A DNA stretch of 64,000 bases from an uncultured bacterium (lineage in GTDB: Bacteria > Cyanobacteriota > Vampirovibrionia > Gastranaerophilales > Gastranaerophilaceae), in assembly GCA_949282195.1 (NCBI GenBank), contig CASDOW010000011.1, positions 134,263-198,262 on the forward strand, given 5' to 3'. The first letter of the stretch is position 1; each line of letters begins with the position of its first letter. A program made the position numbers and the translations under genes. This document shows positions 52,787 through 60,836 of this stretch, piece after piece. The notes below the pieces were generated by a model. It did no database searches. It was not told where the DNA came from and worked only from the letters and a program-made list of their open reading frames with translations.

Positions 52787-53968
52787 ATGGGCGACGAAAA
52801 TAAACAGTTTGAGGCAAGTCAGCAAAAACTGAGAAAAGCCAGAGAACAAGGGCAAGTTGTTAAATCAAAAGATTTATCCATAGCAATTGCCATTATTGTT
52901 ATGTTTTCTTTTATTTACCTCATTTCACCGTTAATATGGGATCAATTGAGTGCATTATTTAAAATAATTTATGACCAAATTCCAAACAAACATCTTGATG
53001 AAATAGGATACGCTTATTTATTTACCAAAACAGTTATCCCAACAGCACTGATTTTGCTCCCCATTTTGGTTCTTGCTTCTTTTGTCGGAATTTTAGGCGA
53101 TATGATTCAAATAGGCCCATTATTTACCACAAAACCCATGGAATTTAATGCCGAAAAATTCAACCCGACAAAATACTTTAAAAATCTAATGAGCCCGAAA
53201 ACCCTTTTTGACTTATTTAAAAATATAGCAAAAGTAATAATTTTAGGCATAATTGGCTATATGGTATACTCTGAGCATTTTGAAGATATCCTTATGCTTG
53301 CCGCTATCGATAACCATTTTGCAATATTAATTCAATTCGGGGCTTTAATTCTTGATTTCGTTGTAAAAGCAGGAATTGCCTTTTTAATTATTGCCGCTGC
53401 TGATTACGGCGTTACAAAATGGAAATTTCTTCAAGACCAAAAAATGTCTTTTAAAGAAGTAAAGGATGAATATAAAAACTCTGAAGGCGACCCTAATGTA
53501 AAAGCCGCCCTAAGACAAAGAAGACAACAATTATTACAACAAAAAATGATGGATGCTGTTACCACTTGCGATTTTGTTGTAACCAATCCAACCCATGTGG
53601 CATGCGCCATTAAATATGACGCAAAAACAATGGAATCACCCACCCTTGTTGCAAAAGGAACAGAATTATTCGCTCAAAAAATTAAACAAATTGCAAGAGA
53701 ACACAATATCCCCGTTATTGAAAATCCGCCTGTAGCTCGCGCTTTATTCAGGCTTGTTGAAGTCAACAGACAAATTCCGCCTGATTTATATAAAGCCATT
53801 GCTGAAATTCTAATCTTTGTTTACAAACTTAAGAAAACAACAGCAAAAGAACAAGAACGCATCAGAAAAGCTGCAGTTGAAAAAGGCGATATCCAAGCTC
53901 AACAAGAGTTTCAGAAAAAAAGAAATCAATCTCTTGAAAAGTTTAAATCCATGCAAGATGATAATTAA
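52787..53968 (+). CDS. flhB: Flagellar export gate protein FlhB
   Basis: FlhB is the membrane component of the flagellar type III export gate that switches substrate class after hook completion. The 393-residue protein begins with the family lead (QQKLRKAREQGQVVKSKDL), has four hydrophobic segments and carries the autocleavage site N267-P-T-H270 in VVTNPTHVACAIKYD. A longer than usual basic C-terminal tail (about 345-393) follows. It begins 4 bases after the HerA-like gene, with no clear Shine-Dalgarno, so translation is probably coupled. Its 3' end nearly abuts the convergent decarboxylase. Confidence 0.95.
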   Translation: MGDENKQFEASQQKLRKAREQGQVVKSKDLSIAIAIIVMFSFIYLISPLIWDQLSALFKIIYDQIPNKHLDEIGYAYLFTKTVIPTALILLPILVLASFVGILGDMIQIGPLFTTKPMEFNAEKFNPTKYFKNLMSPKTLFDLFKNIAKVIILGIIGYMVYSEHFEDILMLAAIDNHFAILIQFGALILDFVVKAGIAFLIIAAADYGVTKWKFLQDQKMSFKEVKDEYKNSEGDPNVKAALRQRRQQLLQQKMMDAVTTCDFVVTNPTHVACAIKYDAKTMESPTLVAKGTELFAQKIKQIAREHNIPVIENPPVARALFRLVEVNRQIPPDLYKAIAEILIFVYKLKKTTAKEQERIRKAAVEKGDIQAQQEFQKKRNQSLEKFKSMQDDN

Positions 53969-53975
53969 AACAAGA

Positions 53976-55622
53976 TTATTTTTTAAATCTTTCAGGATAT
54001 TTTGCAATTCCTAAGGACAAATAAGGAATATCTAAATAATCTGTTTTTAATTCGATATAGCATAATTTTTCTTTTTGTTCTTTTTCGATAATCTTTAAAA
54101 TTTCATCAAATTCTTTATTGGTTGAAACAGATGCACAAAAACAATCGCCCTTAAATACTTTTGGCAGCAATTCATAATTCCAACAAGCAATGTCATTATA
54201 TTTATAATTAACATCATCACAAAGTATTCTCTCAACCGTATAACCTGAATTATTAATAACAAAAATAATCGGTTTTAATTTATTTCTCATCATTGTTGCA
54301 ATTTCTTGAGCAGTAAGTTGATGAGCGCCGTCCCCTGTTACTAAAATTGTTCTTCTTGTTCTGTCTGCCATAGCGCAGCCCTCAGCGCAAGGTGTTGCCC
54401 AGCCTATTGAGCCCCATAAAATCTGGTTTTGAATAGAGATATTTTTAGGTAAATTCATTGGAATTGCCCCAAAAGGAACAAGCCCTACTTCTGTTAATAA
54501 TATGTCATTTTCTTTTAAAAATTCATTTAATCTTGGATAAATATAATCAGAACTTAGCTGCTTTTCTTCTTTTAATTCTGATGAAGAATATTTTAGGGTT
54601 CTTTTTAAATCAAGATTTGATTTAAAATCAATTTTTTCATTCAATCTTTTAAATACATCTTTTATTAAAACATTTTCAAATTTTTTGCCCCTAATTTCAG
54701 TATAATAAGGTTGAATGTTAATATGGTTCTTCAAGTCAAATTTTATGCTAAAACCTATTGTATTTAAATCTGAAATAACAGCCCCTGAGGCTATAACGCA
54801 ATCAGAAGTATTCAAATTATCATAACAAATTTTATTATCTATTTTACCTGCATAAACACCAAGATAATTTTTCTTATCGTTTTCGATAATATCCATGCCT
54901 CTTAACAAAGAACAGCTTGGAATAGAAGTTTTATCTATAAAAGCATTTATTTCATCAACTGCTTCAAATCTTCTTGTTAAAATATCAGCTAACACAATCG
55001 GATTTTTAGATTTTTTAATCTCATCAATCATTAAATCAACTGCTGTTTCAAGATTAACTTTATCTGAGGAAATCTCATCAAGCTGAAAATCATCCTCAAT
55101 TTCCAATAAACAAACATCCATAGGAATTGCAAGATAAACAGGTCTTTTAGTTTTGACCATTGTATTTATTAATCTGTCTATTTCTTGTTTGGCATTATCT
55201 TTATTTAAATATGCAGTAGTTTCAACAACGCTTGAATAAGCTTTTTCAAAAGCTCTATAATCAACATTAAAAAGGTTATGATGTAAAAGAGTTTTATTTT
55301 CTATATGTTTTGTTGAAGGAACTCCGACAATTTTCATTATAGGAACATTTTCAGCCATGGCACCTGCTATAGCGTTTATTGCAGACAATTCCCCGACTCC
55401 ATATGTTGTAACTATTGCGCTGTAACCCTTAATTCTGGCATAGCCGTCAGCAGCATATCCGGCGTTTAGTTCGTTTGTTGAACCTATCCAATTTACATTT
55501 TCATTTCTTTCAATAGTTTCTACTATATCGAAATTATAATCCCCCGGAAGCCCAAAAATTTCTTCAATTCCAAGTTCGTTTAGTTGTTTGATTAAATAAT
55601 CTGCTACTTTAATTTTTGCCAT
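53976..55622 (-). CDS. ThDP-dependent 2-keto acid decarboxylase (pyruvate/indolepyruvate decarboxylase type)
   Basis: The 548-residue enzyme has the PDC-type opening EEIFGLPGDYNF, the cofactor-activating Glu51 (STNELNAGYAADGYAR), the paired histidines H114-H115 (LLHHNLF) that separate PDC/IPDC from acetolactate synthase, and the ThDP-binding VTGDGAHQLTAQEI...VINNSGYTVE. It would turn pyruvate into acetaldehyde or an aromatic 2-keto acid into the aldehyde. In a fermenter lacking respiration either ethanol formation or indole/aromatic alcohol formation is possible; the sequence alone does not decide. It is a single gene with pgi 66 bases upstream on the same strand. Confidence 0.9.
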   Translation of the reverse strand: MAKIKVADYLIKQLNELGIEEIFGLPGDYNFDIVETIERNENVNWIGSTNELNAGYAADGYARIKGYSAIVTTYGVGELSAINAIAGAMAENVPIMKIVGVPSTKHIENKTLLHHNLFNVDYRAFEKAYSSVVETTAYLNKDNAKQEIDRLINTMVKTKRPVYLAIPMDVCLLEIEDDFQLDEISSDKVNLETAVDLMIDEIKKSKNPIVLADILTRRFEAVDEINAFIDKTSIPSCSLLRGMDIIENDKKNYLGVYAGKIDNKICYDNLNTSDCVIASGAVISDLNTIGFSIKFDLKNHINIQPYYTEIRGKKFENVLIKDVFKRLNEKIDFKSNLDLKRTLKYSSSELKEEKQLSSDYIYPRLNEFLKENDILLTEVGLVPFGAIPMNLPKNISIQNQILWGSIGWATPCAEGCAMADRTRRTILVTGDGAHQLTAQEIATMMRNKLKPIIFVINNSGYTVERILCDDVNYKYNDIACWNYELLPKVFKGDCFCASVSTNKEFDEILKIIEKEQKEKLCYIELKTDYLDIPYLSLGIAKYPERFKK

Positions 55623-55651
55623 TGTTGTTAATACCCCATTTTAACCTGATA

Positions 55652-55681
55652 ATTAAAGGCGATATAAATATCGCCTTTAAT
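55652..55681 (-). terminator. Hairpin after pgi
   Basis: A perfect 14-bp stem attaaaggcgatat / atatcgcctttaat with a 2-base loop lies just after the pgi stop. The trailing T-run is weak, so it may stabilise or partly terminate the message before the decarboxylase gene. Confidence 0.7.
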
Positions 55682-55688
55682 ATTTTAT

Positions 55689-56912
55689 TTACTTAGCTAA
55701 TGCTTTTTTAACTTCTTTTTTATATTTTTCTACATTTGGTTGCAAGACTTCATCCAGCGCACTTTCTAACGGTGTAAAATCGCCTTTTTGAGCTCTTAGA
55801 AGCCAACCTGTGTATAGTGTTTCAAAATGTTTTAATTCAAAAAATCTTGCAACAGATTTCATTGATAAATCTTCTAAAACAATTTTGGAAACAGGATGTT
55901 GCGCACTATATGCGCTGATTACGCCTTCCATAACAGCATTCATAACTTTATCTGTTGTTTTTACATAAACAAAAGTAAAGAATGAATCTGTATTATTAAC
56001 GTCTAAATCTGCTTCAGCATTATAGTGAAGATATCCGGGTCCAACATTTGTGTCTGTTGAAATTCTTGCTTTTAAGGATTCATTTTTCAATTGTTTTTCC
56101 CAAAGAGTTGTTCCAAAAAATTCATCGCCAAAATATTCAACAAAATGTTTGTTTTTACCCATGTTTTTTGCTTTTACATTGAATTTAGCAAGTTGAAGCG
56201 CTTCATTTTCTTCAATATTTGGGTTTAAAAATTCTTTTTGAGCCTTTAAAGACGCTTCAAGCAATTCTTTAACATCTTCTTTTTTAACGCCTAAGAATAA
56301 CAAAGTAAAGATTGTAGCGTCATCTAAAATTGAAAATCTTCCGCCAACATCATCATGAACATAACCTGATAATTTAATATCACCGCTATTTACAATTCTT
56401 CTTAGGGCAGATTTTTCGGAATTTTTATCAGTCATTGCAACAAATTGATTTGAAACATCTTTATTATTTGTATGAGCAATTACAGCTTCTTTAGCTTTTT
56501 CATAACCAACAGTAGTTTCAAGAGTTCCGCCTGATTTAGAAACAACTAAAAATAAAGTTTTATCTAAATCTAATCTTGAAATCCAGCGTTCAAAGCTCAA
56601 TGGCTCAACTGATGAAAAGAAATGAACATGTTCATCAATTCCCAATAATTTTGTAATGTTTTCGGTTGTATGACGAGAACCACCAATACCCAAAATAGCT
56701 AAATCTGTATATTTATCGCCTTTTGCAGCTTTAACCATTTTTTCCATTTCGTCTAAATTTTCAAGCTCAATATTAGGAAGAACTTCAATCCAATTCAAGA
56801 ATTGTCCTTCTTTTCCTTTTCTGTTTTTAATATCTTCAACCGCTTTTTTTGCTAATTCTTGAAATTGAGAACAGCAGCATTTTTTAACGATTTCAACTGT
56901 AGAATTTGACAT
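55689..56912 (-). CDS. pgi: Glucose-6-phosphate isomerase
   Basis: Pgi interconverts glucose-6-phosphate and fructose-6-phosphate. The 407-residue protein is of the short bacterial type. Visible motifs are DLAILGIGGSRHTTE, FLVVSKSGGTLETTVGYEKAK (near 118-138), VGGRFSILDDATIF, and GPGYLHYNAEAD. A good Shine-Dalgarno (AGGAGAG) precedes the ATG. Confidence 0.94.
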   Translation of the reverse strand: MSNSTVEIVKKCCCSQFQELAKKAVEDIKNRKGKEGQFLNWIEVLPNIELENLDEMEKMVKAAKGDKYTDLAILGIGGSRHTTENITKLLGIDEHVHFFSSVEPLSFERWISRLDLDKTLFLVVSKSGGTLETTVGYEKAKEAVIAHTNNKDVSNQFVAMTDKNSEKSALRRIVNSGDIKLSGYVHDDVGGRFSILDDATIFTLLFLGVKKEDVKELLEASLKAQKEFLNPNIEENEALQLAKFNVKAKNMGKNKHFVEYFGDEFFGTTLWEKQLKNESLKARISTDTNVGPGYLHYNAEADLDVNNTDSFFTFVYVKTTDKVMNAVMEGVISAYSAQHPVSKIVLEDLSMKSVARFFELKHFETLYTGWLLRAQKGDFTPLESALDEVLQPNVEKYKKEVKKALAK

Positions 56913-57002
56913 AATTCTCTCCTGTTAGCGTAATATCACATAACTATAATGAGATAAATATAAGAGAATTACAAGCATACAAACAAAATCTTTATTTATT
57001 TT

Positions 57003-58160
57003 TTATGTAGCTGATGTTATTTCATAAATTTTATCGCAATATTGTCTTATACTATTTAAGATGTTGAAATCCAAACCTTTAGGAATTTTTCCTTTAAGAC
57101 CACATTCCTCAATAGTAGGAAGTGTATTTTTTCTTTTTTTATTATCCGGACTCAAAGGTTCTTTCCCTCTTTGAATTAAATATGCCCTTGCTGTATAAGT
57201 TTCAAAGTCATCTTCCAAATTCGGATAATCACTATTATTACTGTATAAGCTTTTAAAATAATCAGAAAGTGGCTTATATGCGAAATGACCACTTTTAATA
57301 TCTTTATCGGATTTCATTTTATAGCAATAATCTTCTAAGTCTTTTAATTTTGCAACGTCATAACCCAAAATTTGAATTTCGCCCCTGTATCCATTATTCC
57401 AAGCTTTATATTCAGGTCTTGATAACTCTACATCAAGATGCAAAGCCATATAACCGCTGCCTTTTGCGTTGTTTTTAACTTCTACAGGCTTATCAGATGT
57501 TTCAGATGCATTAACAGCATCTTTAAGTTTTTCTAAATCAGAATCCTCAAAATATTTTAAACCCGGCTGCATTTCAACAGGAATAAAATTTTCTATTTTG
57601 GTTATTTTGAGTTTTCCCTGCCTTGCCAAATCAGCCAAAACTCCTATTATTTGAGATGTTTGCTTGGAATCGGATTTTCTCAAAATTATACGCGCACCAA
57701 TGATATCGCCAACCGCTCCTTTAATCCCTTCAACAGTATTAGGATTAAATGCCCAAGGCTCCGGAGATGTAATGGCGGCATTTAATTTATCAATTGTTTT
57801 TTCTTTGATACTATCGGGCGTTTTAATTCTTGTATGTATATCATCTATTGACCCATATGGATTATCTTTTGAAGCAACAAAAGGAGAAAGCGCCTCTTCA
57901 AGGGTAGTTTTTAAATAACTCATAGCCGGCTTGGCATCATCTCTAACTTGTATGCAAGTATCGATATTATCAAAAGCTTCAAACAATGAGTGGTTTAATC
58001 TTCCATGGTTTCCGCTAAAAATAACCGTATCACATGCCAGCGGCGCAAGATTATTATTCTTCGTTGAAAAAGATATAAATTTATTATTCGTATTTAAAAT
58101 TCTATCTTTATTAGCTTTAATATTATTTTTAAACGTAAAAAACGAAATATTATTTAGCAT
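57003..58160 (-). CDS. Stand-alone RelA/SpoT-fold nucleotidyltransferase-like protein
   Basis: The 385-residue protein contains the RelA/SpoT synthetase pattern in order: HTRIKTPDSIKEK (R111, K113, S117, K119), VGDIIGARIILR (D152, G155, R157), GSGYMALHLDV (G236, Y237, H241) and RGEIQILG (E261, Q263). The usual Arg after EIQ is replaced by Leu. There is no HD hydrolase, TGS or ACT domain. The first 50 residues are an Asn/Lys-rich lead ending DTVIFSGN, and about 85 residues of unknown type follow the core. It could be a small alarmone synthetase, a related pyrophosphokinase toxin, or a degenerate member. AAGGAG precedes the ATG. Confidence 0.72.
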   Translation of the reverse strand: MLNNISFFTFKNNIKANKDRILNTNNKFISFSTKNNNLAPLACDTVIFSGNHGRLNHSLFEAFDNIDTCIQVRDDAKPAMSYLKTTLEEALSPFVASKDNPYGSIDDIHTRIKTPDSIKEKTIDKLNAAITSPEPWAFNPNTVEGIKGAVGDIIGARIILRKSDSKQTSQIIGVLADLARQGKLKITKIENFIPVEMQPGLKYFEDSDLEKLKDAVNASETSDKPVEVKNNAKGSGYMALHLDVELSRPEYKAWNNGYRGEIQILGYDVAKLKDLEDYCYKMKSDKDIKSGHFAYKPLSDYFKSLYSNNSDYPNLEDDFETYTARAYLIQRGKEPLSPDNKKRKNTLPTIEECGLKGKIPKGLDFNILNSIRQYCDKIYEITSAT

Positions 58161-58278
58161 TTTTTCTCCTTACCCAATATACAAAACAGCTAAAAAAATT
58201 TCTTGCTACTCTAAAATAAAATTTACAATACGATACATGAACTTTACAACTAACAAAAAATATTAGAAAATAAATGCT

Positions 58279-58509
58279 ATGGGAAAATGTAAAAGAAGAA
58301 CTCTCTATAAGTCAAATACTTCATATTTTATGACTAGAGAAACGGCTGTTAACAACATATTTAAAATGATTACGGAAAAATCTAAAAAACGATACGACAA
58401 AAAGAATGTATTAAATACAATAAGCCTTTTTGGAATTTCAGCAGAAGAATTATCTGAAGCAGGCGTTCCGTATGAAAACCTAAAAGCTTTAGGCAGTGCA
58501 ATTAACTAA
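58279..58509 (+). CDS. Small hypothetical protein, divergent from the RelA-like gene
   Basis: The 76-residue protein is basic in its first half (KCKRRTLYKSN, KSKKRYDKKN) and ends in an acidic/hydrophobic helix pair, ISAEELSEAGVPYENLKALG. It has no signal peptide. No clear Shine-Dalgarno is present. It lies divergent from the RelA-like gene (118 bases apart), and its last 8 bases overlap the end of the convergent glycine-zipper gene. I recognise no family; a DNA-binding or antitoxin role is only speculation. Confidence 0.5.
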   Translation: MGKCKRRTLYKSNTSYFMTRETAVNNIFKMITEKSKKRYDKKNVLNTISLFGISAEELSEAGVPYENLKALGSAIN

Positions 58510-59638
58510 GAGTGTTTAGTTGACTTTGGCGCTTAGCTTGAGCCATGTCATTAACCCATTGTGTTGCATAAACACCATTTTGCGGTTTTTGATAGCCTTT
58601 TTGTACTGTTAAATTTTTAACAGAAGGTGCACTTGTGGCATACATTGCTCTTGCTTCTTCAAAAGACGGTTTAACTAAAGATTCATTTTGCACTTGTTGA
58701 TTATTCAATACTTCTTGATTTTGGGCAATTTGTTCATTTTGAGAAGTTTGAACATTTTGCTGTTCAATATTTGAAGCTTGATTTACAATTTCTTGTTGAG
58801 CTTCATCTGCTGTTTCATCAGCACTATCTTCGCCTGTTATTTTATCTACAACCTTAGTTGCAGTAGAACCAATTAAAGCTGAACCCACAACGTCACCAAT
58901 ACTTGCTCCAACGGCACTTCCTACCCCAGGGCAAATTATTGTTCCGATTGTTGCACCCAAAGCTCTGCCAACCGCAGCGCCTGCCGCATAAGATATAAAA
59001 TTACTTCCTACTTTTAATAATGATTTACCTGTTTGTTTTAAACCTGCCATAAATCCTTCGTTTTTAAATGCAGGAATAACTTTTCCCGTAAACTCAGGAA
59101 CCAATTCTAATGCAGTCATTACTATAACTATCGGATTTTTAATTTCATTTTTAAATAAAGTTTTTGCAGTGTTTTTAAAGCCTGTTTTAGTTGATGTTTC
59201 TAATATTTCTCCACCTTTTTTAAGTATATCAATAGAATCATCAAGCTGACTTAAAGCTGTATTTTTAGCATCAATTATTGTATCAGGTGTTACTTTATTT
59301 TTTCTAAATAAATTCAAAAATTTATCCAATAAAGGTATTTTACCATTTTGCGCTTTTGCTGCCTTTTTTGCAGCTTTAGCAGCGGTTTTAGATAAATCTT
59401 TATATTTTTCATAATTTTGCGACAATGCAATACTTCTTGAAAAAACATCTTTGTGTATAGGTTCCAATGCCTTTGATAAACCTTTAAAGTTTTCAATCTC
59501 GCATGCTTTTATAGCATTTTTAACTCCGCCATTTCTCCTAACTGAACCAATTGCTCCAATTGTTGTTGTAACAGCAGGAAATGCTAATAGCGAAGTTACC
59601 GATATTTTTGAATTAGAATTAACGTTTTCACTAGACAT
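58502..59638 (-). CDS. Hypothetical protein with a double glycine zipper and Gln/Asn-rich tail
   Basis: I recognise no family for this 378-residue protein. Its N-terminal half is basic and helical (KTAAKAAKKAAKAQNGK). Residues 220-257 form two consecutive GxxxGxxxGxxxG zippers (G220, 224, 228, 232 and G240, 244, 248, 252) within a hydrophobic stretch, typical of membrane-inserting helix pairs. Residues about 275-335 are rich in Gln, Asn and Glu. No signal peptide is visible. An AAGGA stretch lies about 17 bases before the ATG. A membrane-inserting or secreted role is inferred from composition only. Confidence 0.66.
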   Translation of the reverse strand: MSSENVNSNSKISVTSLLAFPAVTTTIGAIGSVRRNGGVKNAIKACEIENFKGLSKALEPIHKDVFSRSIALSQNYEKYKDLSKTAAKAAKKAAKAQNGKIPLLDKFLNLFRKNKVTPDTIIDAKNTALSQLDDSIDILKKGGEILETSTKTGFKNTAKTLFKNEIKNPIVIVMTALELVPEFTGKVIPAFKNEGFMAGLKQTGKSLLKVGSNFISYAAGAAVGRALGATIGTIICPGVGSAVGASIGDVVGSALIGSTATKVVDKITGEDSADETADEAQQEIVNQASNIEQQNVQTSQNEQIAQNQEVLNNQQVQNESLVKPSFEEARAMYATSAPSVKNLTVQKGYQKPQNGVYATQWVNDMAQAKRQSQLNTLS

Positions 59639-59729
59639 TTTATAAAACCAAAATCCTTCTATACTATATTAAAGTATAAACAGAGAAAAAAATTGCCAAA
59701 ATATTAAAGATTTTTGTTATTATTAAAAT

Positions 59730-60095
59730 ATGGAATATAATTTAAAACATTATGCATACATTGGCGATTGTGTTTGGGAACTGTTTATCAGAAAGTTAGT
59801 AATCAAAAAAACACAAAGCCAAAATGCCATGCACAATCTCTCTACAAAATATGTCTGTGCCCAAGCTCAAGCAGATTTTCTAAATTTAATTATTGACCAA
59901 CTAACAAAAGACGAGCTTGAAATTCAAAAAAGGGGAAGAAATCTAAAAATATCGATTAATAAAAAAAATAATCCCAAAATTCATTCTCTTGCAACATCAT
60001 TTGAAGTTTTAATCGGCTATTTTTATTTAAATGACCCAAAAAGACTTGAAGAAATCTTGGATTTAATAAAAGAAAATATTGAAGAATTAAGATAA
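59730..60095 (+). CDS. mrnC: Mini-ribonuclease III
   Basis: Mini-III is an RNase III catalytic domain without a dsRNA-binding domain; in Bacillus it matures 23S rRNA. The 121-residue protein has the signature YAYIGDCVWELFIRKLVI (about 8-25, with the metal-binding Asp in GDCVWE) and later LATSFEVLIGYFYL (about 92-105, second acidic site). In cyanobacteria Mini-III homologues also occur. TATTAT ends 6 bases before the ATG, with no Shine-Dalgarno. The histidine kinase gene follows 17 bases later. Confidence 0.88.
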   Translation: MEYNLKHYAYIGDCVWELFIRKLVIKKTQSQNAMHNLSTKYVCAQAQADFLNLIIDQLTKDELEIQKRGRNLKISINKKNNPKIHSLATSFEVLIGYFYLNDPKRLEEILDLIKENIEELR

Positions 60096-60112
60096 AAAAA
60101 TATAATAAAATT

Positions 60113-60835
60113 ATGAAGAAAAATATCAAAGAAGAATTTATTTCAACACTATCCCACGAAATCAGAACGCCTCTAACAAGCATTAAAGGCTTTTCTCAAA
60201 CTATGCTTAACTCTTGGGATAAGCTCAATGAAGAAAAGAAAAAAGAATTTTTAAAAATAATTTTAAGTCAATCTCAAAGATTAATTAACTTAATTGAAAA
60301 TGTGCTAAACGTTGCAAAAATTGATTCCAATTCAGAAAATCTTGTATTAATCAAGATAAATGCAAATCAAATAATGCAAAATTGTATTAATGTAATTTCA
60401 ATGAATTATCCTGATTTTGAATTTGAAATTGAAAAATCAAAAAACGAACTTTTTTGTTTGGCAGATAGCGATAAAACTCAACAAATCTTATTGAATATCT
60501 TGGATAATGCTCTGAAATATTCAAAAAACTCTAAAAAAATCAATATAAAAATATTCGCTAAAAATGACTTTGTTGTTTTCTCGATAACAAATTGGGGAAA
60601 TTATATTGAAAAAGATAAAATTCCAAAGATTTTTGAAAAATTTTACAGAATTGATTCATACCTTAATTCAACTGCTCAAGGAAGCGGTTTGGGTTTATAT
60701 ATTGTTAAAAATTTAGTTGACAAAATGCAAGGTAAAATTGAAGTAAATTCAACAGAAAAAGAACTAAAAACAGAATTTTTAATATATTTACCTATATATG
60801 AAGTTGAAAAACAAACAAAAAACATAGGAGTTTAA
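60113..60835 (+). CDS. Sensor-less histidine kinase
   Basis: The 240-residue protein is only the kinase core. It begins directly at the dimerisation helix with the phospho-acceptor His15 in STLSHEIRTPLTSIKGFSQ and has the N-box ILLNILDNALKYSKNSKK. It continues through FEKFYRIDSY (F-box) to GSGLGLYIVKNLV (G2-box). There is no sensor domain or membrane helix, so input must come from a partner. TATAAT (60101-60106) ends 6 bases before the ATG, although the gene is close behind mrnC. The stop is 1 base before the response-regulator TTG, which gives translational coupling. Confidence 0.92.
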   Translation: MKKNIKEEFISTLSHEIRTPLTSIKGFSQTMLNSWDKLNEEKKKEFLKIILSQSQRLINLIENVLNVAKIDSNSENLVLIKINANQIMQNCINVISMNYPDFEFEIEKSKNELFCLADSDKTQQILLNILDNALKYSKNSKKINIKIFAKNDFVVFSITNWGNYIEKDKIPKIFEKFYRIDSYLNSTAQGSGLGLYIVKNLVDKMQGKIEVNSTEKELKTEFLIYLPIYEVEKQTKNIGV

Positions 60836-60836
60836 T

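Noticed and set aside
57003..58509. RelA-like gene plus the 76-residue gene as a classical toxin-antitoxin operon.
   Set aside because: The genes are divergent and 118 bases apart, unlike the same-strand overlapping layout of known toxSAS pairs; kept only as a low-interest idea.
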